Of a DNA stretch of 64,000 nt, positions 54,987 to 64,000 are shown in pieces (position 1 is the stretch's first letter; each line of letters opens with the position of its first letter). Below the pieces are notes generated by a model. It saw only the letters and a program-made list of their open reading frames with translations, had not been told where the DNA came from and searched no databases. The stretch spans positions 1 to 64,000 of the forward strand of contig JANQRK010000105.1 in NCBI GenBank assembly GCA_028284585.1, in the 5' to 3' direction. Source of the DNA: Chromatiales bacterium. GTDB lineage: Bacteria; Pseudomonadota; Gammaproteobacteria; Chromatiales; Chromatiaceae. A program made the position numbers and the translations under genes.

Positions 54987-56297
54987 TTGAACCTCAACAA
55001 GCGATCCTCGGTCGAAAACGTACAGCCTTTGCCGACCCAGGCAGCACGGCCACTGCGTCGCCATTGGTGGCTACCGCTGCTGATTTTGCTGGCGGCGATG
55101 GGGATCGCGACGGCCACCATCGTCACCAAACCCGAGCCACCCCCGGTGGAGGTCGTGGAACGGGCCTGGTCGGTGCGGGTGGAGGCGGTGAAACCGGCGC
55201 GCTATGCGCCCGATGTGACCTTGTACGGCCGGGTCGAATCGCTGTGGTCGAGCCAGTTGACCACGGGTGTTACCGCAGACGTCATGCAGGTCGCCGTGGT
55301 CGAGGGCGACCGGGTCGAACGCGACCAGCTGCTGGTAAGGCTGGACGATCGCGACGCGCGCCTCGAGCTCGCCCAGCGCGAGGCCGAACTGCGTCAAGCC
55401 GAGGCACGCATCGCCTCGGAGATGCGTCGCTTTCAAGCCGACAGTGAGGCCCTGCCGCGCGAGCAACGCCTGCTCGATCTGACGCGCAGAGAAGTGCGGC
55501 GCTTGCGCGGCTTGGTCGAAAGAAAGGTCGGTGCGCAGTCACAGTTGGATACCGCGCGCCAGGCCGCCGAGCGTCAGGCGATCGCCTTGTCGACCAGGCG
55601 ACAGGCGGTCGACGAGCATGCGTCGCGCTTGGCCGAGCTCGAGGCGGCACTGGCGCGGACCGCGGCACTGCGCGACCAGGCGGCACTAGAGCTCGAGCGT
55701 AGCGAGGTGCGCTCACCATTTAACGGCCGGATCGCGAAAGTCCTGGTTGCCCCGGGACGGCGAGTCCGTGTGGGTGACGATCTACTGGAACTCTATGACA
55801 CCGACGAGATGCTGGTCCGAGCACAGTTGCCGAATCGGCATCTGCCGCGTATACGGGCGGCGCTGACGGCCGATGAGCCGCTGGTGGCAAGCGGCGAGAT
55901 CGACGGGATCCGGGTCGCTGCCCGCTTGCGCAGCCTGGCGGCCGAGGCGGGTGGTGGTAGCGGCGGTGTCGATGGCCTGTTCGCCGTTACCCAAGGCGCG
56001 ACCCAGATCAACCAGGGTCGCTTCGTGCGCCTGCAGCTGGAGCTCCCGGCGCGCGACGATCTGATCGCCCTGCCGCACGAGGCGGTGTACGGTTCGGATC
56101 GCGTCTATCTGGTCGACGCCGATAGCCGCATGCGTGCCCACAGTGTTGTGCGAGTCGGTGAGGTCCGGCTGGACAACGGTGACAGCCGCGTCCTGATCAG
56201 TGCGCAAGGCCTGCCGGCCGATGCACGGGTGGTGGTTACCCAGTTGCCGAATGCACTCGATGGTCTGCTGGTGCATGTCGTCGGTGGTGCTTTCTAG
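54987..56297 (+). CDS. RND efflux periplasmic adaptor (HlyD/AcrA family)
   Basis: A 436-residue membrane-fusion protein. One N-terminal helix (WWLPLLILLAAMGIATATIV, about 27-46) anchors it. Barrel-sandwich strands (LYGRVESLWSSQLTTGVTAD) flank a long alpha-helical hairpin (about 125-235) rich in Ala, Glu, Arg and Gln. The second lipoyl half is SEVRSPFNGRIAKVLVAPGR. The start is TTG 54987, with AGGAAG about ten bases upstream. It overlaps the pump gene by one base (TAGTG), forming an adaptor-pump operon without its own outer-membrane channel. Confidence 0.85.
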   Translation: MNLNKRSSVENVQPLPTQAARPLRRHWWLPLLILLAAMGIATATIVTKPEPPPVEVVERAWSVRVEAVKPARYAPDVTLYGRVESLWSSQLTTGVTADVMQVAVVEGDRVERDQLLVRLDDRDARLELAQREAELRQAEARIASEMRRFQADSEALPREQRLLDLTRREVRRLRGLVERKVGAQSQLDTARQAAERQAIALSTRRQAVDEHASRLAELEAALARTAALRDQAALELERSEVRSPFNGRIAKVLVAPGRRVRVGDDLLELYDTDEMLVRAQLPNRHLPRIRAALTADEPLVASGEIDGIRVAARLRSLAAEAGGGSGGVDGLFAVTQGATQINQGRFVRLQLELPARDDLIALPHEAVYGSDRVYLVDADSRMRAHSVVRVGEVRLDNGDSRVLISAQGLPADARVVVTQLPNALDGLLVHVVGGAF

Positions 56298-59200
56298 TGC
56301 CCACTCTAAGGCGCAGCGACTTGATTGGTGTGTTTGCCCGACACCCTGTCGCTGCGAATCTGCTGATGGCGATTATGCTGCTGGCAGGGTTTTGGGGTTT
56401 GAGCAATCTCAATGTCCAGTTCTTCCCGAACTTCGAGGTCGAAGTAATCAGTGTTCGCACGGTCTGGTCCGGTGCCCCGGCGGAGGACGTGGAACGGTCG
56501 TTGACCGTCCCGCTCGAACAGACCCTGCGGACCACGGATGGCATGGAAGAGATGTCGTCCACCTCGACCCAGGGGCTGAGCGTGATCACGCTGGAGTTCC
56601 CCGAGGGGACCGACATGGGCGAGGCGACCAATCGGGTCGAGGAGCTGGTGAATTCGGTGCGCAACTTGCCGAGTGATGCCGAGGAACCCGAGGTATCGCA
56701 TGCACTGCGTTATGAATCGGTTGCCCGCCTGCTGATCGTTGGGCCCGAGGAAGTGCGTGAGCTGCGTCCCTTGGTGCGGCGTATCGAGCGCGAGCTGCTC
56801 GAGCGCGGTATCGCCAAGGTCAACATCACCGGCTTGCCGGAGGATGAGCTGGCGATCCAAATCCCGCAGGCTGCACTCGAGGACCTCGGGCTCTCGCTTC
56901 AAGATGTCGCCGAGCGAATCGATGCCGAATCACGTGACCTACCCGGTGGGACGGTCGGTCGCGACGACATAGCGCGTGAATTGCGTGCCCTTGACCAGCG
57001 GCGCAGCGAACTGGAGTTCGAGCGGCTTGCCTTGGTCGCGGATCGTGACGGGCGGTTGGTGCGGGTCGGCGATGTCGCCGAGATCGAGCGCCGGGCGCGC
57101 CCCAACCAGGTCCGGCTCAGCTATCAGGGTCGACCCGCGGTCGAGTTGCAGCTGATGCGCTCGGCGACGGCCGACTCGCTGGAGTCGGCGAGGATCATGC
57201 AGCAGTGGCTGGTAGAGGCCGAACAACGCCTGCCGCCCGATATCTCGATCGTCGCCTATGACCAGAGCTGGACCGTGATCCAGGACCGCATCGGCCTGTT
57301 GGTCAAGAACGGTCTTGGCGGTTTGGTGTTGGTGGTCGCCATTCTGTTCTTGTTCCTCAATGGACGGGTCGCCCTGTGGGTGGCCATCGGTATCCCGGTG
57401 TCTTTCATGGCGACCCTGGCGATCGTCTATATGGCCGGTGGCAGCATCAATATGATTTCGATGTTTGCGTTGATCATGGCGCTCGGCATCATCGTCGATG
57501 ATGCCATCGTGGTCGGCGAAGACGCCCTGGCGCATTACCAGTCTGGCGAAGCGCCGCTCGAGGCGGTCGAAGGTGGTGCACGGCGCATGCTGGCACCGGT
57601 GATGTCGTCCTCGTTGACGACCATCGCGGCCTTTGTGCCGCTGTTTGCCATCACTGGTTTCATCGGTGACTTGCTCGGCGACATTCCGTTTGTGATTGTA
57701 TGCGTCATCGTCGCGTCTTTGATCGAGAGTTTCCTGATTCTTCCCGGGCACCTCAGGCACAGTTTCATGGGCCTGCGGCCGGCGTCGCCGGGGCGTTTTC
57801 GGGCCCGCTGGGATGCCGGCTTCGTGCGTTTTCGTGACCAGTATTTTCGCCCCATGGTGCGCTGGGCGGTAAACAATCGGTTTGCGATCCTGGCGATTGC
57901 GCTGGCCTTCTTGATCATCTTGTTTGGGTTGCTGCGCGGTGGCCGCATGGGCTTCGCCTTCTTCCCGAATGTCGAGGGCAGGGGCTTGGTGGCCAGCGTG
58001 ACCTTCGTGGCCGGCACCCCGCCACAGCGGGTGCAGGCGTTTGCCGAAGAGCTGGAAAGCGCTCTGTATGAAACCGATGCGGCATTCGGTGGCGGATTGG
58101 TTAAGGTTGCCAATGTGGCACTGGGCCGAGCCTTTTTCGCCAACGGCCAGCAGTCGCAGAGCGGCGACCAGTTCGCCGCGCTGACGGTCGAGCTCACACC
58201 CTCCGATGAACGCCAGGTGCGCAACGAGGCCTTCATCGAGGCCTGGGAGTCCCGTGTACCCGAAGCGGCGGGACTGGAATATCTGACCATCACGTCGCGC
58301 AGCGGCGGCCATCCGGGCCGAGCGCTGGAGATTCGCCTAACCGGCCAGGACCCCACCTTGCTCAAGCAGGCGGTGGTGCAATTATCGGATGCGCTCGCGA
58401 CCATTCCCGGTATCCAGGCGATCGAGGACAACATGCCCTACGGTCCCCAGCAATTGGTCTTCCGCTTGAGCCCGTTGGGTGAATCATTGGGGCTCACTGT
58501 GGAGGAGGTCGGCCGGCAATTGCGTGCGGCCTTCGACGGTGAGCTGGCGCAGATCTTCAACGAGGGTGATGACGAGATCGAAGTGCGGGTAATGCTGCCC
58601 GATGCCGAGCGTTATCGCCTGAGTAGCTTGGAGGACACCAACCTGTTCTTGCCCAGCGGCGAGACGGCGCCGCTGTCGTCGCTGGTTGATTTGACCGAAC
58701 GACGCGGCTTCAAGGTGGTGCGCCATGCCGAGGGGCAGCTCGCGATCACCGTGTATGCCGATGTCAACAAGGCGGTCGCCAATGCCAACGCAGTGCGCGA
58801 TCGCTTGCGCCGCGACTTGCTGCCCGCGCTGGCCCAGCAGTACGGACTGAACTGGGAGTTCACCGGCCGTGCCCAAGACCAACGCGAGACGGCAGCCGAT
58901 ATGCAGCGCGGCGCCTTGTTTGCGCTGGCGGTGATCTACATCGTATTGGCCTGGGTATTCGGCTCCTATGCCTGGCCCTTGGTCGTGATGGCGATCATCC
59001 CCTTCGGTGTGGTCGGGGCCCTGTTAGGTCACTACCTGATGGGCATCACACCGACCATCCTATCCATGTTCGGCCTGTTCGCACTGTCAGGCATTGTGGT
59101 CAATGATTCCATCATCCTGGTGGTGTTCTACAAGCAACTACGCGAGAAGGGTCTCGCCGTGCGCGACGCTATTGTCGAGGCCGCGTGTCAGCGACTGCGT

Positions 59201-59452
59201 GCCGTGCTGCTGACCTCATTGACTACGATCGCTGGTTTGCTGCCGCTGCTTGCCGAAACTTCGTTGCAGGCACAGTTCCTGATTCCAATGGCGGTCTCGA
59301 TCTCGTTCGGACTCGCCTTCGCGACCTTCCTGGTGCTGTTGCTGCTACCCGCCTTGCTGGCCGGCATGGAGGACCTGCGTGAGCGTGTCGCCGGCTGGTT
59401 CCCCCGGGATGGCGAACCGACAGGAGAACCGCGCGGACCGCAGCGGACCTGA
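56297..59452 (+). CDS. RND-family efflux pump inner-membrane subunit
   Basis: A 1051-residue AcrB/MdtB-class proton-driven exporter. TM1 is near residues 15-35. A large periplasmic domain spans about 38-330, TM2-TM6 lie at 335-480, TM7 is near 530, a second periplasmic domain covers 560-860, and TM8-12 close the protein. The proton-relay acid pair is visible in TM4 (ALGIIVDDAIVVGEDA). APAEDVERSLTVPLEQTLRT is the family opening. It starts with GTG overlapping the adaptor stop. Substrates (drugs, lipids or metals) are not deducible. It converges with the LysR gene 41 bp later. Confidence 0.9.
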   Translation: MPTLRRSDLIGVFARHPVAANLLMAIMLLAGFWGLSNLNVQFFPNFEVEVISVRTVWSGAPAEDVERSLTVPLEQTLRTTDGMEEMSSTSTQGLSVITLEFPEGTDMGEATNRVEELVNSVRNLPSDAEEPEVSHALRYESVARLLIVGPEEVRELRPLVRRIERELLERGIAKVNITGLPEDELAIQIPQAALEDLGLSLQDVAERIDAESRDLPGGTVGRDDIARELRALDQRRSELEFERLALVADRDGRLVRVGDVAEIERRARPNQVRLSYQGRPAVELQLMRSATADSLESARIMQQWLVEAEQRLPPDISIVAYDQSWTVIQDRIGLLVKNGLGGLVLVVAILFLFLNGRVALWVAIGIPVSFMATLAIVYMAGGSINMISMFALIMALGIIVDDAIVVGEDALAHYQSGEAPLEAVEGGARRMLAPVMSSSLTTIAAFVPLFAITGFIGDLLGDIPFVIVCVIVASLIESFLILPGHLRHSFMGLRPASPGRFRARWDAGFVRFRDQYFRPMVRWAVNNRFAILAIALAFLIILFGLLRGGRMGFAFFPNVEGRGLVASVTFVAGTPPQRVQAFAEELESALYETDAAFGGGLVKVANVALGRAFFANGQQSQSGDQFAALTVELTPSDERQVRNEAFIEAWESRVPEAAGLEYLTITSRSGGHPGRALEIRLTGQDPTLLKQAVVQLSDALATIPGIQAIEDNMPYGPQQLVFRLSPLGESLGLTVEEVGRQLRAAFDGELAQIFNEGDDEIEVRVMLPDAERYRLSSLEDTNLFLPSGETAPLSSLVDLTERRGFKVVRHAEGQLAITVYADVNKAVANANAVRDRLRRDLLPALAQQYGLNWEFTGRAQDQRETAADMQRGALFALAVIYIVLAWVFGSYAWPLVVMAIIPFGVVGALLGHYLMGITPTILSMFGLFALSGIVVNDSIILVVFYKQLREKGLAVRDAIVEAACQRLRAVLLTSLTTIAGLLPLLAETSLQAQFLIPMAVSISFGLAFATFLVLLLLPALLAGMEDLRERVAGWFPRDGEPTGEPRGPQRT

Positions 59453-59493
59453 TCTTGGGGCGCGCGCCTATCCTGTGGCACCAGGCCGGCGGT

Positions 59494-60360
59494 TCACATC
59501 GACTTACAAACCCGGATCATCTCGACCCCGGCGTTCGACAAGCTGCGCCTGCGGTGGGTCACGGCACCCAGCCGGCGCGCGAGCGTCATGCCCTGGACCG
59601 GCAGTGCGCGCACCGCATCGTCGAGCAGGGTCGCCGGCAGCAGACTCCAGCCAAGGCCGGTGGCGACCAGCATGTGCAGGGTCTCGAGGTAATTCGTAGC
59701 CATGGCGACTGTCAGCCGGACGCCGGCCTTGCGCACGGCTTGCTCGAGGATGCCGCGGGTATAGGTGGCGTCGCCCGGGAGGACGGCGGGGTGGTCGGCC
59801 AGCTCGGCCAGTCGGACCCGGGCCCGCGCAGCAAGCGGGTGATCTGGGCCGACCATGACCACCAAGGGGTCGTCCCAAACCGTTTCCAATTTCAGATGGG
59901 GCGGTTGCTCGGGCGGCAGGGTCACGATCGCCAGTTCGAGGTCGCCGCTTTCGACTGCGCGACAGGCGGCCTCTGAGTCCATGAAACGGATATCCAGTTC
60001 CACCTCAGGGAAGCGCTCGGTGAAGTGTTTCAGCGCTCTGGGTAGACGGTGCAGCCCAATGTGATGGCTGGTCCCCATCACTAGACGGCCACGGACTGCG
60101 CCGGACAGGTCGCGCATCAGTCCCTTGAGTTCAAGGGCATCGTTGATCAGGCGGCGCGCGCGCGGCAAGAGTGCGGCGCCGTTGGCGGTCAACGACACCC
60201 GTCGGCCGATTCGGTCGAACAGACGCACGCCGAGTTCCGCCTCGAGTTGAGCGACCCGCTTGCTGACCGCGGGCTGGGTCAGGAACAGGGCCTCGGCCGC
60301 CTCCGAGAAGGAGCTGTGATCGGCGACCGCGACGAAGGCCTGTAGTGTGGCGATTTCCAC
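59494..60360 (-). CDS. LysR-family transcriptional regulator
   Basis: A 288-residue LTTR. The winged HTH is at 1-60 (TLQAFVAVADHSSFSEAAEA, LTQPAVSKRVAQLEAELGVR, LFDRIGRRVSLT). The periplasmic-binding-like effector domain covers 90-288. The start is GTG 60360. It is divergent from leuC with 96 bp between, the classic LTTR arrangement, so it probably controls leuCDB, with a leucine-pathway metabolite as the likely coinducer. An ATTC-N7-GAAT dyad containing T-N11-A lies at 60362-60376. Confidence 0.85.
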   Translation of the reverse strand: MEIATLQAFVAVADHSSFSEAAEALFLTQPAVSKRVAQLEAELGVRLFDRIGRRVSLTANGAALLPRARRLINDALELKGLMRDLSGAVRGRLVMGTSHHIGLHRLPRALKHFTERFPEVELDIRFMDSEAACRAVESGDLELAIVTLPPEQPPHLKLETVWDDPLVVMVGPDHPLAARARVRLAELADHPAVLPGDATYTRGILEQAVRKAGVRLTVAMATNYLETLHMLVATGLGWSLLPATLLDDAVRALPVQGMTLARRLGAVTHRRRSLSNAGVEMIRVCKSM

Positions 60361-60361
60361 T

Positions 60362-60376
60362 ATTCTCTATTGGAAT
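60362..60376. promoter_or_regulatory. LysR-type T-N11-A box in lysR-leuC intergenic region
   Basis: ATTCTCTATTGGAAT is an interrupted palindrome (ATTC-N7-GAAT) with a T and an A spaced 12 apart, the LTTR recognition pattern. The region is AT-rich compared with its surroundings. It abuts the lysR start, so binding would also give autorepression. The leuC promoter was not resolved. Confidence 0.4.
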
Positions 60377-60456
60377 ATGATGGATAAAAAACATGACTAT
60401 ACGTTATTGATTCTAGCCGCTATGGTTAGCCTCGTCAGAAACAGAAATCTATCGGC

Positions 60457-61857
60457 ATGGCCAAGACCCTTTACGACAAACTTTGGGAATCGCACCTGGT
60501 CCGCGAAGAGCCCGATGGTACGGCGCTGTTGTATATCGACCGCCATTTGGTGCACGAGGTCACCTCACCTCAGGCCTTCGAGGGCCTGCGCTTGGCCGGT
60601 CGGTCGGTTTGGCGCCGGGCCGCCAACCTGGCCACTGCCGACCACAATGTCCCGACGTCGGACCGCAGCCGCGGCATCGCCGATCCGGTGTCGCGCCTGC
60701 AGGTGGAGACGCTGGATCGCAATTGTGCCGAGTTCGAGATCGTCGAATTTGGGATGGACGATCCGCGCCAAGGGATTGTCCATGTGATGGGCCCGGAGCA
60801 GGGCGCGACCCTGCCCGGCATGACGGTGGTCTGCGGCGATTCGCACACCTCGACCCACGGGGCCTTTGGTGCCCTGGCGCATGGCATCGGGACCTCCGAG
60901 GTCGAGCACGTACTGGCCACTCAGTGCCTGCTGCAAAAGAAGTCGCGTGCGATGCAGATCCTGGTCGACGGCAAGGTCGGCCAGGGAGTCACCGCCAAGG
61001 ACATCGTGTTGGCGATCATCGGTGAGATCGGTACCGCAGGTGGCACGGGTTACGCGATCGAGTTCAGTGGCCAGGCGATCCGTGACCTCTCGATGGAAGG
61101 CCGCATGACGGTATGCAACATGGCGATCGAGGCCGGAGCCCGGGCCGGCTTCGTTGCAGTCGATGACAAGACCATCGATTACGTACGCGGACGACCGTTC
61201 GCACCGGCACCCGAACACTGGGACCGCGCGGTGGTCCATTGGCGAACCCTGCACAGTGATGCGGACGCCGAGTTCGACAAAGTCGTCGTGATCCCGGCGG
61301 AGCAGATTGTGCCGCTAGTGACTTGGGGTACCTCGCCGGAGATGGTGGTGCCGGTGACCGGCGCGGTTCCGGACCCGGCGACGGAGGGAGACGCGGTCAA
61401 GGCCGATGGCATGCGGCGGGCCCTCGACTACATGGGACTCGGCGCCGGTACACCCATCGATCAAATCGAACTCGACAAGGTATTCATCGGCTCATGTACC
61501 AACTCGCGGATCGAGGACTTGCGCGCCGCGGCGGCGATCGTCAAGGGGCATAAGGTCGCTGAGACTGTTCGCCAGGCCTTGGTGGTCCCTGGGTCCGGCT
61601 TGGTCAAGGCCCAGGCGGAACGCGAGGGGCTCGATCGGATCTTTCTCGAGGCCGGTTTCGAGTGGCGCGAGCCGGGTTGTTCGATGTGCTTGGCGATGAA
61701 TGCCGACCGACTCGAGCCCGGTGAGCGTTGCGCCTCGACCTCGAATCGCAACTTCGAGGGCCGCCAGGGCAAGGGTGGACGCACGCACCTGGTGAGCCCG
61801 GCGATGGCGGCAGCGGCGGCGATCGCGGGACGCTTCGTCGATGTGCGGACTTGGTAG
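60457..61857 (+). CDS. leuC: 3-isopropylmalate dehydratase large subunit
   Basis: LeuC, with LeuD, isomerises 2-isopropylmalate to 3-isopropylmalate via a [4Fe-4S] cluster in leucine synthesis. The 466-residue protein has the normal bacterial length. Cluster cysteines are seen in [18 protein letters not shown] and in [19 protein letters not shown]. Other signatures are [20 protein letters not shown] and the C-terminal [20 protein letters not shown]. It heads the leuC-entericidin-leuD-leuB cluster. Its maturation depends on Fe-S assembly such as the suf system elsewhere in this window. Confidence 0.95.
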   Translation: MAKTLYDKLWESHLVREEPDGTALLYIDRHLVHEVTSPQAFEGLRLAGRSVWRRAANLATADHNVPTSDRSRGIADPVSRLQVETLDRNCAEFEIVEFGMDDPRQGIVHVMGPEQGATLPGMTVVCGDSHTSTHGAFGALAHGIGTSEVEHVLATQCLLQKKSRAMQILVDGKVGQGVTAKDIVLAIIGEIGTAGGTGYAIEFSGQAIRDLSMEGRMTVCNMAIEAGARAGFVAVDDKTIDYVRGRPFAPAPEHWDRAVVHWRTLHSDADAEFDKVVVIPAEQIVPLVTWGTSPEMVVPVTGAVPDPATEGDAVKADGMRRALDYMGLGAGTPIDQIELDKVFIGSCTNSRIEDLRAAAAIVKGHKVAETVRQALVVPGSGLVKAQAEREGLDRIFLEAGFEWREPGCSMCLAMNADRLEPGERCASTSNRNFEGRQGKGGRTHLVSPAMAAAAAIAGRFVDVRTW

Positions 61858-61888
61858 CCGCGGGCATAGCTGCTCGTCAGGAGGGATT

Positions 61889-62008
61889 ATGAAGACAAGC
61901 GCATGGTTGTTGCTCTTGGCATGGCTTGGCAGCGGTTGCGAGACCATCAAGGACTTGGGACGCGATATTAAAAACGCTGGTAAGGCGCTAGAGGACGCAA
62001 CGAGGTAG
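61889..62008 (+). CDS. entericidin A/B-family small lipoprotein
   Basis: A 39-residue lipoprotein. The signal (SAWLLLLAWLGSGC) ends in a lipobox Cys. The mature peptide is CETIKDLGRDIKNAGKALED plus ATR, matching the EcnA/EcnB pattern C-x-T-(x)-G-x-D-(I/V). GGAGGGAT precedes ATG 61889. It lies 31 bp after leuC and 3 bp before leuD, so it is translated from the leu mRNA. Entericidins are small envelope lipoproteins linked to stress or lysis in enterobacteria; why one sits in a leucine operon is not known. Confidence 0.8.
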   Translation: MKTSAWLLLLAWLGSGCETIKDLGRDIKNAGKALEDATR

Positions 62009-62011
62009 ATC

Positions 62012-62650
62012 ATGCAAGCTTTTGAGACCTTCACCGGTGTGGTCTGTCCGCTGGACCGATCGAACGTCGATACCGATGCGATTATTCCCAAGCAGTTTCT
62101 CAAGTCGATCAAGCGCAGCGGCTTTGGTCCCAACTTGTTCGACGAGTGGCGCTATCTCGACCATGGTGAGCCAGGGATGGACCATGCGCAGCGTCCGCTG
62201 AATCCGGATTTCGTGCTCAACGATCCGCGCTACGCCGGCGCGTCGATTCTGCTGACGCGAGAGAATTTCGGCTGTGGATCCTCGCGCGAACACGCGCCTT
62301 GGGCCCTGGAAGACTATGGCTTCAGGGTGATTATTGCGCCGAGTTTTGCGGATATTTTCTTCAACAACAGCTTCAAGAACGGCCTGTTGCCCATCGTGCT
62401 CGATGCCGCCACGGTCGATGCATTGTTCGCCCAGTCGGATGGTGTGCAAGCTTTGTCCCTCACCGTGGATCTTACGGCTTGCGAGATACGGGGTGCGGCA
62501 CAGGGGGTGATCGAATTTTCAGTCGACTCGTTTCGCAAGCATTGTTTGCTGGAAGGATTGGATGACATCGGTTTGACCCTGCAACACATCGATGAAATTA
62601 AGGCCTACGAGACGCGACGTCGGCGCGAGACGCCCTGGTTGTTCGAATGA
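62012..62650 (+). CDS. leuD: 3-isopropylmalate dehydratase small subunit
   Basis: LeuD is the swivelling small subunit of isopropylmalate isomerase. The 212-residue proteobacterial-length protein begins [20 protein letters not shown] and [16 protein letters not shown]. It has the substrate loop [20 protein letters not shown] and the conserved [19 protein letters not shown]. It begins four bases after the entericidin gene and is followed 38 bp later by leuB, consistent with one transcript. Confidence 0.95.
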   Translation: MQAFETFTGVVCPLDRSNVDTDAIIPKQFLKSIKRSGFGPNLFDEWRYLDHGEPGMDHAQRPLNPDFVLNDPRYAGASILLTRENFGCGSSREHAPWALEDYGFRVIIAPSFADIFFNNSFKNGLLPIVLDAATVDALFAQSDGVQALSLTVDLTACEIRGAAQGVIEFSVDSFRKHCLLEGLDDIGLTLQHIDEIKAYETRRRRETPWLFE

Positions 62651-62688
62651 CCGGGTGGTGCAGCGCCCGATGGGGTAATTAAAAACTC

Positions 62689-63762
62689 ATGAGTAAACGC
62701 ATTCTGGTGTTGCCCGGTGACGGCATTGGTCCGGAGATCGTCGCCGAGGCGGTCAAGGTACTGGACCGGCTGGGCACCGACGGTCTGGATATCGAGCTCG
62801 ATCAGGGACTGGTCGGTGGTGCGGCCTACGATGATCATGGGACGCCGTTGCCCGAGCCCACCCTGGCGATGGCACGAGCGGCCGATGCGGTGCTGCTCGG
62901 CGCAGTCGGTGGTCCAAAGTGGGAACCGCTCGATATCGCGCTGCGGCCGGAGAAGGGTCTGCTGGGTCTGCGCGCCGAACTGGGTCTGTTTTCCAATTTG
63001 CGCCCCGCGATCCTCTACCCGCAGCTTGCCGGCGCCTCGAGTTTGCGGCCCGAGATTGTCTCTGGGCTCGACATCTTGATCGTGCGCGAACTCACTGGTG
63101 GCATCTACTTCGGTCAGCCACGCGGTATCCGCACCCTCGACGACGGGCAGCGGCAGGGTTTCAACACTCTGGTCTACTCGGAGCGCGAGATCGAACGTAT
63201 CGTGCGCTCGGCCAGCGAAATTGCCATGCGGCGCGACCGACGGTTGTGTTCGGTCGACAAGGCAAACGTGCTCGAGTGCACCGAGCTGTGGCGTGAGGTC
63301 GCGACCCGTGTCGTCGAGACCGAATTCCCCCAGGTCGAGTTGTCACACATGTATGTCGACAACGCGGCCATGCAGCTCGTAAGACAGCCGAAGCAGTTCG
63401 ATGTGATGGTCACGACCAATATGTTCGGCGACATCTTGTCAGATGCGGCGGCCATGCTGACCGGCTCGATCGGTATGCTGCCCTCGGCCTCGCTGAACGC
63501 CAAGGGGCAGGGGATGTACGAGCCGATCCACGGCTCGGCGCCAGACATCGCCGGACAAGGCGTGGCCAACCCGCTGGCGACCATCCTGTCGGTCGCGATG
63601 ATGCTGCGATTCAGTTTGGACGAACCGGCGATGGCGGCGCGTATCGAGGCCGCGGTCGAGCAGGTACTGGATCAGGGCCTACGCACACCGGACATCCTGT
63701 CCGATGGTATGACGCGAGTGGGCTGTGAGGAGATGGGTGATGCCGTCGTCCGCGCACTCTGA
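62689..63762 (+). CDS. leuB: 3-isopropylmalate dehydrogenase
   Basis: LeuB oxidatively decarboxylates 3-isopropylmalate with NAD+. The 357-residue protein shows [20 protein letters not shown], the substrate-binding [14 protein letters not shown], the signature [20 protein letters not shown], and the NAD-binding [20 protein letters not shown]. It is the last leu gene before asd. The 89 bp to asd (63763-63851) have no evident terminator. Confidence 0.95.
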   Translation: MSKRILVLPGDGIGPEIVAEAVKVLDRLGTDGLDIELDQGLVGGAAYDDHGTPLPEPTLAMARAADAVLLGAVGGPKWEPLDIALRPEKGLLGLRAELGLFSNLRPAILYPQLAGASSLRPEIVSGLDILIVRELTGGIYFGQPRGIRTLDDGQRQGFNTLVYSEREIERIVRSASEIAMRRDRRLCSVDKANVLECTELWREVATRVVETEFPQVELSHMYVDNAAMQLVRQPKQFDVMVTTNMFGDILSDAAAMLTGSIGMLPSASLNAKGQGMYEPIHGSAPDIAGQGVANPLATILSVAMMLRFSLDEPAMAARIEAAVEQVLDQGLRTPDILSDGMTRVGCEEMGDAVVRAL

Positions 63763-63851
63763 GGGCCGGTTCTAACGATCGAGGACGCCGTACCGGCCTA
63801 GCCTGGCCCTTGGCGCAGCCTCGGTCGTCGTACGAAGCAAGGTAGATGCAG

Positions 63852-64000
63852 ATGAAGCGGATCGGGTTTGTGGGTTGGCGAGGCATGGTCGGTTCCGTGC
63901 TGATCGAGCGGATGCGCGAGGAGAACGACTTCGCACAGATCGAGGAACCCGTGTTCTTTAGTACCTCGCAGGCAGGACAGTCTGGTCCAGAGATCGGCCG
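63852..64000 (+). CDS. asd: aspartate-semialdehyde dehydrogenase (partial, runs off the window)
   Basis: Only the first 49 codons are present. They read MKRIGFVGWRGMVGSVLIER, then MREENDFAQIEEPVFFSTSQ, the NADP-binding GxxGxxG (GWRGMVG) and following part of gammaproteobacterial Asd. Asd makes aspartate 4-semialdehyde for Lys, Met, Thr and peptidoglycan. The linkage leuB-asd is common in gammaproteobacteria. The catalytic Cys region lies beyond the window edge. Confidence 0.9.
   Translation, partial: MKRIGFVGWRGMVGSVLIERMREENDFAQIEEPVFFSTSQAGQSGPEIG

Noticed and set aside
56939-58312. 457-codon open frame antisense to the RND pump gene
   Set aside because: It is rich in His, Arg and Asp as expected for reverse-complemented membrane-protein codons; the pump gene on the other strand is unambiguous.

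Overview
The window is about 64 kb of high-GC DNA from a gammaproteobacterium. The housekeeping content (suf Fe-S operon, aroC, leuCDB-asd with an entericidin-type lipoprotein gene, ppnN, Fur-box and PilZ genes) and the AttH/CrtC-like and DUF2325/DUF3106 genes suggest a purple-sulfur-type member of the Chromatiales. That placement is inference from gene content; there is no rRNA gene to anchor it, and I recognise no tRNA gene.

Layout. (1) 0-5 kb is a graveyard of mobile DNA: an IS200/IS605 copy with a frameshifted tnpA, an IS256-family remnant, an IS1182-like scrap and IS21-like terminal repeats. Between them lie small cargo genes (VOC/glyoxalase, alpha/beta hydrolase, and a low-GC GST plus cytidine deaminase pair) and a possible integron attC relic. 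(2) 5-13 kb, minus strand: a DUF457 membrane protein, a TetR regulator, a calycin-like protein, a Fic remnant, and an AttEFGH-like trio (ABC ATPase, FtsX-type permease, AttH-like lipoprotein). (3) 13-18 kb, plus strand: sufB-sufC-sufD-sufT-iscA/sufA-sufE, without a sufS. (4) 18-27.5 kb: ppnN, a 268-bp T-shaped palindromic element, hsp20, cbpA-like, a DegS/HtrA-like protease, PilZ, a Fur-boxed DUF2325 gene, and an ECF sigma operon with an apparent anti-sigma partner and DUF3106.

(5) 27.7-52.3 kb is a surface-polysaccharide locus. Its minus-strand arm carries GT2 and GT4 glycosyltransferases, a TMTC-like membrane protein, an asparagine-synthase-type amidotransferase, a methyltransferase, a Wzt-C-like orphan, and a leading winged-helix/nucleotidyltransferase regulator. 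It is followed by a mosaic of IS110 and IS66 scraps, an amber-interrupted hemerythrin, and the Wzm/Wzt exporter genes. A plus-strand arm then holds a sulfotransferase, methyltransferases and paralogues of three of the minus-strand glycosyltransferases, two of them pseudogenes. The locus therefore looks like an O-antigen/EPS cluster exported by the ABC (Wzm/Wzt) route with a decaying second arm in inverted orientation.

(6) 52.5-64 kb: aroC, an MFS transporter, an RND adaptor/pump pair, then a LysR regulator divergent from leuC-(entericidin)-leuD-leuB, and the start of asd at the window edge.

The strongest unexplained signals are the T-shaped palindrome at 19475-19742, the two-armed paralogous glycosyltransferase locus, and the winged-helix/nucleotidyltransferase protein with an operator-like dyad in the spacer of its own predicted promoter.
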